From assembly GCA_003156795.1 (NCBI GenBank), contig PMHU01000279.1, forward strand, positions 1 through 5,304: DNA of 5,304 nt. The letters are read 5' to 3'. The translations under genes were made by a program, and so were the position numbers. The DNA is from Acidimicrobiaceae bacterium. GTDB taxonomy: Bacteria; Actinomycetota; Acidimicrobiia; Acidimicrobiales; Palsa-688. This document shows positions 1-4,984 of this stretch, one piece after another. Under the pieces are notes generated by a model. That model ran no database searches. It was not told where the DNA came from and saw only the letters and a program-made list of their open reading frames with translations. How positions within the stretch are numbered: position 1 is the stretch's first letter; each line of letters starts with the position of its first letter.

Positions 1-204
1 GATGGCCCTGACGGAGAGTACGGCTACGACACCACCCAGGAGGTGGGGCACCTGACCAGGGCCATCTCGATGAGCGGCTCGAATGACAACAGTTGCGCGG
101 TGCTCTCGACTGGAGCTGCGAAATGCTGGGGAGACAACCAGTATGGGGAGTTGGGCAACGGGACGACTGGTGGGCCTGACGGAGCGTACGGCTACGACAC
201 CCCC
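1..204 (+). repeat. Two near-identical 36-base copies inside the RCC1 coding region
   Basis: Bases 1-36 and 169-204 align without gaps and differ at only 4 of 36 positions. The offset is 168 bases, exactly 56 codons. Two of the four differences fall at first or second codon positions next to the conserved GPDG and YGYDT residues. This marks the period of the propeller blade at DNA level and suggests fairly recent duplication or gene conversion between blades. Confidence 0.75.
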
Positions 205-225
205 CATTCGGTAAGTGCTGCCTGA
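1..225 (+). CDS. RCC1-repeat (beta-propeller) protein, C-terminal fragment
   Basis: The open frame enters from the left edge and ends at TGA 223-225, leaving 74 visible residues. The core SCAVLSTGAAKCWGDNQYGELGNGTT matches the RCC1 repeat signature (CAVLxxGxxxCWGxNxxGQLGxGTT), joined here only by its order of Cys, Trp and Gly residues. Two copies of the block GPDGxYGYDT lie 56 residues apart (codons from bases 4 and 172), the spacing of one RCC1 blade. Bacterial RCC1 proteins of this CWG type are usually large extracellular or surface proteins with many blades. Their binding partners vary, so no specific role can be read from this piece. The GTG at 43 is in frame, but the repeat continues upstream of it, so the real start lies outside the window. 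The protein ends just after a TPxxV strand, a natural place for a propeller to close, so the C-terminus looks intact. Confidence 0.85.
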   Translation, partial: DGPDGEYGYDTTQEVGHLTRAISMSGSNDNSCAVLSTGAAKCWGDNQYGELGNGTTGGPDGAYGYDTPHSVSAA

Positions 226-297
226 GACCTCCAGTCCCTCACCGCCTTTCCTCGGGAGCAGCGTCACGAACGAGGTCTGGGACAGGAATTTGGTCCC
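225..297 (+). other. Inverted repeats after the RCC1 stop; possible weak terminator
   Basis: AGACCTC (225-231, beginning inside the TGA stop) is the exact reverse complement of GAGGTCT (272-278), with a 40-base loop. Directly after it, GGGAC (279-283) can pair with GTCCC (293-297) over a 9-base loop, or alternatively with GTCCC at 234-238. There is no following T tract. The position just after a stop codon suits a transcription end structure, but the stems are short and the evidence is weak. Confidence 0.25.
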
Positions 298-377
298 CCG
301 CTAGCTCGCCCCAGTTGTCGATGCCCGGCGATTGGCGTCCTCGAGGAATGCGACGCCGACCCGTTGTTACGCTCTCG

Positions 378-390
378 TAGCCTGGTGGCG
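378..390 (+). promoter_or_regulatory. Possible leaderless promoter (-10 TANNNT) for the helicase gene
   Basis: TAGCCT at 378-383 fits the TANNNT -10 box and lies six bases before the GTG at 390, which would put the transcript start at or next to the start codon. There is no usable Shine-Dalgarno sequence before the GTG, since the only purine-rich run ends one base away. No good -35 hexamer sits at 16 to 18 bases upstream. The same TAG at 378-380 is an in-frame stop, so the reading frame cannot begin earlier. Confidence 0.3.
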
Positions 391-3026
391 TGCCCGCTCC
401 TGGAGCGCCCGAGCTCGGCCGGGGCGTCGTTGTCAATGCCGGCCAGTCGCCGCCAACGGCGTGGTCGGCCGCGCCAGTCGTTACCATCGACGAGGCTGCT
501 CTAGCCGATCCGGGGGCCGCCGTCATATCGCTTCACGGCGCCTGGGCCGGCCGCCGGCCCGTGGTCGTGGCGCTGGCCGTCGACCCGGCGAGGTTTCGTA
601 ACCCCCTGTCGCAGCCGACCGAGCCGTGGAGGCTCGACGCCGGCTTCGAGGTCTGGCTCGACCGGCTCCAGTTCCTCGTGTGGGCCAACACATACGACGC
701 CCGCACCGCGGACGGGGGGGCCGAGCCGGTCTGGTGGTGGACCCGCAAGGCCGAGCGACTGGGCGCCAAGGCCACGCTCGACGGTCCGGCCGACGTGATG
801 TTGCCGGACGGCCGAAGCGCCTGGATCGACGGCGGGCCTCGCCGGCCGTACGCCCTCGCCGATGAGGTGGTGCACCGTGAGTCGATCGAGCTGGGTGCCC
901 TCGCCACCGTGCCCCGACCCAAGAACCCGACAGCCCAGTTGGCCGCCGACCAGCTGGCCGCAGTCGCCCACTACGCCGGCCCGGCCCGCGTCATCGCGCC
1001 GGCTGGCTCCGGAAAAACGAGAGTCCTGACCGAGCGGTGCCGGCACCTTTTGGTCGATCGCGCCTACGAGAAACCGCTCGTCCTGGCCGTTGCCTACAAC
1101 GTCAAGGCCCGTGAGGAGATGGAAGAGCGCCTCGGCCAGCTGTCCCCACGGGTGCAGACCCTCAACGGGCTCGGGTATGCCGTCGTGGCCAGCCGGCTCG
1201 CTCGACGACCGGCGGTCCTCGATCTGACCGAGGTCCGCACGATCGTCCAAAACCTCGTGCCGGCGAGGCCCCGCCGGGTGAACACCGACCCGATCGGGCC
1301 CTACATCGAGGCGCTGAGCTCCATCCGGCTCGGCCTGCGCGACCCGGTCGAGGTCGAGGCCAGCCGGGACGATGTGCCCGGCCTGGCCGAGGCCTTTGGC
1401 CCGTACCGCCAGGCTCTGGCCGACCGGGGCGTCGTCGACTTCGACGAGCAGGTATACCGAGCGATCGAGCTGCTCGTGAGCGACGGCCCCTTCCGCCAGC
1501 AGATGCAGGCGGGTTGCCGCCATCTGCTCGTCGACGAGTTCCAGGACCTGACCCCGGCCCACGTCCTGCTGTTGCGGCTACTGGCGGCACCCGCGTACGA
1601 CGTGTTCGGGGTCGGCGACGACGACCAGGTCATCTACGGCCACGCCGGAGCCGATCCGGGGTTCCTGATCGACTTCGACCGCTACTTCCCCGGTGCCTCT
1701 AATCACGCCCTGGAGGTGAACTACCGCTGCCCGATCGTGGTGGTCGACGCGGCCAAGGCGCTGCTGGGATACAACAGCCGCCGGGTAGCCAAGACGATTC
1801 GCAGCGGACCGGGGGCGGCCGTCGGAGAGAAGGGGCTGGCGACGTTCCGCCACACGCCCGACACCGGCGCGTCCGAACTCGTCAAGGTGGTCCAGGCCTG
1901 GCTTGACGAACCGGCAGTTCGCCCGGCGGACATCGCAGTACTCACCCGAGTGAACTCCTTGCTGCTGGCACCGCACATCGCCCTGGTGAGGGCGGGCGTG
2001 CCGGTGCTGTCGGTGCTGCGCCCCGACGTCCTCCAGCGCACCGGGGTGCGGGCTGCTCTCGCCTGGCTTCGGGTCGGGGCCGATCCCGACGCGATCCGCG
2101 GCGACGACCTGGTCGAGGTCTATCGGCGGCCGTCGCGGGGCTTCCCGCAATGGATCACCAAATGGTTCCGCGGCCGGCTGTCCGTCGCCGGGTTGAGGGC
2201 GATCGCCCAGAAGATTGACGATGAGAAGGTCGCTCAGAAAGTCGACGACCTGACCGAGGACGTCGAGCGCATCGTGGCCGCGGTAGCCGGCGGCACCACC
2301 GCGAGCGCCTTGCGCATCATCCGCGACGGCATCGGGCTCGGAGGTGCCATGAGCCTCCTCGACTCGAGCGGCCGCGGTGAAGGCTCGAGCCATCTCGACG
2401 ATCTCGTCGCGCTCGAGCAGGTCGCGGCTCTGCACCCGGAGGCTGCCACCTTCGACCGATGGCTTCGGGAGGTGCTTCGCCGGGAGTCGGCGCCTGACGG
2501 CGTCACCCTTTCGACCGTCCACCGGGTCAAGGGCCGCGAGTGGGGTCGCGTCGTGGTTTTCGGCGTGAACGCCGGCCTGTTTCCGCACCGGCTGGCCGAG
2601 GACGAGGAAGAGGAGCGGCGGGTCCTCCACGTCGCCATCACGCGCGGTCGTCAGCAGGTCGTGCTCCTGGTCGACGATGAGCGACCCTCGCCGTTCCTCG
2701 GCGAGCTCACCGGCCAGGCTCCGAGGCGACGGCCTTCGACGCGGCAACCAGCGGTGCCACGACCCGACTCCTCCGAGGCTCGCAGGGCGGCTGCGTCGGC
2801 TGGACCGCTGGGGCCCGTAGAGGCTGCGCTGCGGGCATGGCGGTTGGAGCGCAGCCGGGTAGACAAAGTACCGGCCTTCGTCGTGCTCCACGACCGTACG
2901 GTCTCGGCGATCGCGGCCAAGCGGCCGACGACATTGCGAGAGCTGGCTCGCATCGACGGCATCGGGCCCACCAAACTCGAACTCTACGGCGACGACATCC
3001 TGGCGGTGCTCGAGGGTGTCGACTAA
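390..3026 (+). CDS. UvrD/Rep-family (SF1A) DNA helicase with HRDC domain, UvrD2-like
   Basis: This is an ATP-dependent 3'-to-5' DNA translocase/helicase by family, expected to act in the cytoplasm in DNA repair or replication restart. Residues 1 to about 178 are an N-terminal region I cannot assign, with a VWWWTRKAERLGA block and an IDGGPRRP block. The motor follows: Q-motif region near 179-189, Walker A APAGSGKT at 203-210 (Lys209), motif Ia around 231-237, motif Ib TLNGLG at 257-262, motif II DEFQD at 382-386, motif III GDDDQVIY at 409-416, motif IV NYRCP with Arg446, motif V TLSTVHRVKGREW at 706-718 and motif VI RRVLHVAITRGR at 743-754. A Pro/Arg/Ala-rich linker leads to an HRDC-like domain at about 810-877. 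Mycobacterial UvrD2 also ends in HRDC, but its Cys4 cluster is absent here. GTG 390 is the first start after the in-frame stop at 378-380, and no ATG, GTG or TTG follows until about 560. The gene seems to stand alone. Helicase identity is firm; the UvrD2 assignment is tentative. Confidence 0.93.
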   Translation: MPAPGAPELGRGVVVNAGQSPPTAWSAAPVVTIDEAALADPGAAVISLHGAWAGRRPVVVALAVDPARFRNPLSQPTEPWRLDAGFEVWLDRLQFLVWANTYDARTADGGAEPVWWWTRKAERLGAKATLDGPADVMLPDGRSAWIDGGPRRPYALADEVVHRESIELGALATVPRPKNPTAQLAADQLAAVAHYAGPARVIAPAGSGKTRVLTERCRHLLVDRAYEKPLVLAVAYNVKAREEMEERLGQLSPRVQTLNGLGYAVVASRLARRPAVLDLTEVRTIVQNLVPARPRRVNTDPIGPYIEALSSIRLGLRDPVEVEASRDDVPGLAEAFGPYRQALADRGVVDFDEQVYRAIELLVSDGPFRQQMQAGCRHLLVDEFQDLTPAHVLLLRLLAAPAYDVFGVGDDDQVIYGHAGADPGFLIDFDRYFPGASNHALEVNYRCPIVVVDAAKALLGYNSRRVAKTIRSGPGAAVGEKGLATFRHTPDTGASELVKVVQAWLDEPAVRPADIAVLTRVNSLLLAPHIALVRAGVPVLSVLRPDVLQRTGVRAALAWLRVGADPDAIRGDDLVEVYRRPSRGFPQWITKWFRGRLSVAGLRAIAQKIDDEKVAQKVDDLTEDVERIVAAVAGGTTASALRIIRDGIGLGGAMSLLDSSGRGEGSSHLDDLVALEQVAALHPEAATFDRWLREVLRRESAPDGVTLSTVHRVKGREWGRVVVFGVNAGLFPHRLAEDEEEERRVLHVAITRGRQQVVLLVDDERPSPFLGELTGQAPRRRPSTRQPAVPRPDSSEARRAAASAGPLGPVEAALRAWRLERSRVDKVPAFVVLHDRTVSAIAAKRPTTLRELARIDGIGPTKLELYGDDILAVLEGVD

Positions 3027-3100
3027 CCGCCGAAGTTGCTCTATGGCCAAACCGGGGAACGCTGGAGAATCGGCGGCACCCCTCGACATGTGACCCTGTT

Positions 3101-4144
3101 TCATTGAGACGTGTCAGTGGTCGTCGTCACCGGAGTAGGCGGCGGTGCGAAGTACTGCTCGATGGCCTGGGCGATCCCAGTGGCGATGGCCTCCTGTCCG
3201 GCGGTGCTGCTCGCGATGGAGCCTTCGAACGGGTCGGTCAGATAGAGCGGCTCGATCAAGGAGCCGGGCATCTCGCTTGGCGCGTTCTGGTAGCCGGCAA
3301 GGGGCGGTCCGAGCAGCAGGAGATGGTCGTAGGAGGCCGCCTCCGCCGCCAAGCCGTATTCGGGATACTCGGTCGGGGCGACGGATCCGAGGCTGCTGTC
3401 AGGTACGGCGCCGTCGTCGGGTATATCCCAGCCTTGAGCGTTCATGGACGCGAGGACGTCCGACTGGACCAGTTGGGCCAGACGGAGGCTATCGACTGCA
3501 AAAGGCCTATCCTGGTCGTAGGCGGTCACGCTGCCGGCGTTGTCCGGCGACGCGCCGGCGTCGAAGTAGATCCCGACCAACACGTCCGCCTTGGCGTCAT
3601 TTGCACATACATCTCTGGCGACCACGTCATCGTGAGAGCCAAGGAGGGTGAGAGCGCCCTCGGAAATGTCGTCAGGATGCAAGGCCAGAACAGTGGTGTC
3701 AGCGGTCCGTGAAACGACGACGGTGAATCCACGGGCACGCAGAAGCGCCATCGTGTCTAGCTCTACAGGAAGGGTGAGGGTCCCTTCGGAGATCGGCTGT
3801 CCCGACTCGGTCGTGCCCGTGCCGCCTGGATCGACGCCACCATGACCGGCGTCGAGGGACACGACGATGTGGCGGTTGCCCCTCGTCGGAGAAAACAGCA
3901 CGCAGGCGCCGGGGGCGAAATACCCGGTGTCGATGGCGCGGTCGCCTTCAGTGGCTTCGGCGGTGTGGTGCTTCAGGTCGTCAGCGTGGGCTTTCGGCGA
4001 GGCGCGCCCGGCATCCAGCACTACGACCAGTAGCGCGATGGCGACGGCCACTCCGGCGACGCCCGTCCGGCGACGACGAATCTGGCTTCGGCGACGGGGC
4101 GCCGATGCTTCACGGGTTTCCCGGGCCGGACGACGGCGATTCAG
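3101..4144 (-). CDS. Secreted N-acetylmuramoyl-L-alanine amidase (Amidase_3 type), CTG start proposed
   Basis: By family this enzyme cuts the bond between MurNAc and L-Ala of peptidoglycan stem peptides outside the membrane. Numbered from CTG 4144 (347 residues), residues 1-27 carry twelve arginines, 28-43 form a hydrophobic core, and AHA at 52-54 gives a likely signal peptidase site. The catalytic domain runs from about VVSLDAGHGGVDPGG (zinc ligand His101) through SEGTLTLPVEL (second ligand Glu120) to SLIEPLYLTDPFE (catalytic Glu298). The third ligand, usually His in a SIHAN-like strand, is Tyr193 in ADVLVGIYFDAG. Cys81 and Cys180 might form a disulfide. The tail is Pro/Thr rich. The usual automatic choice would be GTG 4051 (316 residues), but that has no clear ribosome site and removes all positive charge before the hydrophobic segment. 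The only candidate between the in-frame stop (4169-4171) and that GTG with a good ribosome site is the CTG. The gene converges with the helicase across 74 bases. Family is confident; start and activity are less so. Confidence 0.88.
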   Translation of the reverse strand: MNRRRPARETREASAPRRRSQIRRRRTGVAGVAVAIALLVVVLDAGRASPKAHADDLKHHTAEATEGDRAIDTGYFAPGACVLFSPTRGNRHIVVSLDAGHGGVDPGGTGTTESGQPISEGTLTLPVELDTMALLRARGFTVVVSRTADTTVLALHPDDISEGALTLLGSHDDVVARDVCANDAKADVLVGIYFDAGASPDNAGSVTAYDQDRPFAVDSLRLAQLVQSDVLASMNAQGWDIPDDGAVPDSSLGSVAPTEYPEYGLAAEAASYDHLLLLGPPLAGYQNAPSEMPGSLIEPLYLTDPFEGSIASSTAGQEAIATGIAQAIEQYFAPPPTPVTTTTDTSQ

Positions 4145-4150
4145 CGCTGG

Positions 4151-4158
4151 CCTCCTTT
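4151..4158 (-). promoter_or_regulatory. Strong Shine-Dalgarno sequence deciding the amidase start
   Basis: On the minus strand these bases read AAAGGAGG, a perfect match to the anti-Shine-Dalgarno. Six bases separate it from CTG at 4144-4142. No ATG, GTG or TTG in the amidase frame lies within reach; the next standard start, GTG 4051, is about 100 bases downstream. The combination argues for translation starting at CTG, which gives an arginine-rich signal-peptide n-region. Confidence 0.6.
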
Positions 4159-4173
4159 CGCTGCAACCCTAAG

Positions 4174-4214
4174 AGGGAGGGGCCGGCCCGTGGGATCGCC
4201 CACGAACTCTCCCT
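4174..4214 (-). promoter_or_regulatory. Palindromic element in the amidase upstream region
   Basis: CGTGGGATCGCCCACG at 4189-4204 is a perfect 6-base-pair stem with a 4-base loop. It abuts the 10-base perfect palindrome GGGCCGGCCC (4180-4189). Both are flanked by AGGGAG (4174-4179) and its reverse complement CTCCCT (4209-4214). The element ends about 16 bases upstream of the ribosome site and 45 to 60 bases upstream of the CTG start. It could be an RNA leader structure or a DNA operator; the sequence does not decide which. No T tract follows on either strand, so a terminator is less likely. Confidence 0.35.
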
Positions 4215-4381
4215 GACCCTGAACTCGCCTTATTTCCGGATCCTGGCCGAAGAGTTGCCCGATCTTCGGTCCGCAATCCCTTGAACCCCTCCGCCCGCAC
4301 TCTCAATCGAATCACTGACGCAACTGAGGCGCCCGGCTTGCTCCCGCTCTCAGCGAAGGCACCAGGGGAATGAACTCACAG
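4215..4381. other. Intergenic region with no gene seen
   Basis: This is the middle part of the stretch of roughly 270 bases between the two divergent genes. I see no ORF with coding character, no tRNA-like fold and no known riboswitch consensus on either strand. In particular, the reverse strand does not show the conserved blocks of the ydaO (c-di-AMP) riboswitch that precedes some actinobacterial cell-wall hydrolase genes. The amidase promoter probably lies here or in the palindromic element, but no clear -35/-10 pair stands out. Confidence 0.5.
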
Positions 4382-4409
4382 TTGGCAAAACCTTGATCGG
4401 CTGTATCCT
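4382..4409 (+). promoter_or_regulatory. Sigma-70-like promoter for the leader ORF and DUF1801 gene
   Basis: TTGGCA at 4382-4387 matches five of six bases of the -35 consensus. A 16-base spacer leads to TATCCT at 4404-4409, which matches four of six bases of the -10 consensus and fits TANNNT. Transcription would start near 4416-4418, at or beside the GTG of a short ORF. The local base composition is less GC-rich than the flanks, as expected for a promoter. Confidence 0.45.
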
Positions 4410-4417
4410 CGTTCGCC

Positions 4418-4498
4418 GTGAGCCCCTCCAACCCCATCAAGTACCAGCATGAGCCGTACCTGAGCTGCACCCAACTGCGTGGGGATGCAAATGGCTGA
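4418..4498 (+). CDS. Possible 26-residue leaderless leader peptide
   Basis: GTG at 4418 opens 26 codons ending at TGA 4496-4498. The peptide begins MSPSNPIKYQHEPYL and contains one cysteine; I do not recognise it. It begins eight bases after the predicted -10 box, so it may be translated from a leaderless transcript. Its stop overlaps the first bases of the DUF1801 coding region (ATG 4491) in a different frame, an arrangement that allows translational coupling. It may equally be a chance ORF, since 26 codons are easily reached in GC-rich DNA. Confidence 0.3.
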   Translation: MSPSNPIKYQHEPYLSCTQLRGDANG

Positions 4499-4898
4499 TG
4501 ACCAGACGAATGCTTCCAAGCTGATAGATGACAGAATCATCGAGTTGGGCGACTGGCGCGGCAAGACGCTCAGCAAGGTCCGAGCAATCATCAGGGAAGC
4601 AGACCCCGATATCGTCGAGGAGTGGAAGTGGGTGAAAGCTACGAACCCTGGAACGCCCGTCTGGTCCCACAATGGGGGTATCTGCACTGGTGAGACCTAC
4701 AAGAACGTGGTCAAGCTGACCTTCTTCCAGGGTGCCGCCCTGAACGATCCTTCTGGCCTATTCAACTCCAGTCTTGGCGGGAAGGTCCGCCGTGCCATCG
4801 ACATCAAAGAAGATGACCAGATTGACCAGGACGCACTGAAGAACCTCATTCGTGCTGCCGTGGTGCTGAATTCAGATGGCAAGAAGCCGTCCGCTTGA
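4491..4898 (+). CDS. DUF1801 (YdhG-like) family protein
   Basis: This is a small cytoplasmic protein of 135 residues with no signal peptide or membrane segment. The conserved blocks of the DUF1801 family are present in order: NASKLIDDRI at 7-16, DWRG at 21-24, EEWKW at 43-47, PVWSH at 56-60, CTGETYK at 65-71, KLTF at 75-78, FNSSL at 91-95, RRAIDI at 100-105 and LIRAAVVLN at 119-127. The biochemical role of the family is unknown, and none can be inferred here. The length is usual for single-domain members. GTG 4479 and ATG 4485 are also in frame, but family members typically begin a few residues before the NAS motif, and GGGGA at 4481-4485 lies five bases before ATG 4491, so that start is preferred. 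Hand count of 180 bases (4501-4680) gives 57% G+C, against 77% for a 60-base sample of the helicase, so recent transfer is possible. Confidence 0.9.
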   Translation: MADDQTNASKLIDDRIIELGDWRGKTLSKVRAIIREADPDIVEEWKWVKATNPGTPVWSHNGGICTGETYKNVVKLTFFQGAALNDPSGLFNSSLGGKVRRAIDIKEDDQIDQDALKNLIRAAVVLNSDGKKPSA

Positions 4899-4900
4899 AA

Positions 4901-4984
4901 ATGCACGACAGGGTGCCGGTCTTGCCGGTGCCGGCGAGAATGTGTCGGCGGTCCGGGAACTGTTGACGCGTGGATGACGGCCGG
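4901..4984 (+). pseudogene. Possible decayed fragment of an NmrA-like NAD(P)-binding gene
   Basis: Starting two bases after the DUF1801 stop, ATG 4901 reads MHDRVPVL. A neighbouring frame then reads AGAGENVSAVRELLTRG to a stop at 4975-4977, and the first frame resumes with DDGRS. Joined, this resembles the N-terminus of atypical short-chain dehydrogenases of the NmrA type (ILVTGATGNVGSAVVRELLARG), but the GxxGxxG glycine motif is broken and two compensating indels are needed. The resemblance covers only about 25 residues in GC-rich DNA, so chance is a real alternative. Confidence 0.22.

Noticed and set aside
239..526. 95-residue minus-strand frame across the gap before the helicase
   Set aside because: Its last 30 residues (around IDNWGELAGDQIPVP) have somewhat coding-like base positions, but I recognise nothing, and the rest is a shadow of the helicase start. 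A protein search of bases 239-345 would be needed to revive it.
501..1562. 353-residue open frame on the minus strand opposite the helicase
   Set aside because: It lies antisense to a clear SF1A helicase, has no recognisable domain, and is the usual shadow produced by high GC at third codon positions.
3027..3076. CCGCCGA / TCGGCGG inverted repeat after the helicase stop, as a terminator
   Set aside because: The seven-base arms are exact, but the loop is 36 bases, no inner pairing supports it and no T tract follows on either strand.
1578..3104. 508-residue open frame on the minus strand opposite the helicase
   Set aside because: Same reason: it covers motifs III to HRDC in antisense, is rich in Arg, Gly and Asp without family motifs, and has no own ribosome site that stands out.
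2837..3712. 291-residue plus-strand frame spanning the helicase end and the amidase
   Set aside because: It overlaps the HRDC coding region in another frame and then runs antisense through the amidase; composition is Arg and Gly rich, with no family signal.
4145..4380. A ydaO-type c-di-AMP riboswitch before the cell-wall amidase
   Set aside because: The context would suit it, but the conserved sequence blocks of that riboswitch are not present on the minus strand.
4915..4935. Three GCCGG(T/C) units as a tandem repeat or terminator
   Set aside because: The units are six bases long with uneven spacing, stems of only four base pairs are possible, and such words are common in this GC-rich DNA.
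4904..4956. Minus-strand HILAGTGKTGT as a Walker A or dinucleotide-binding motif
   Set aside because: It is the antisense of the stretch that reads more convincingly as an NmrA-like fragment on the plus strand, and no further motif of an ATPase follows.
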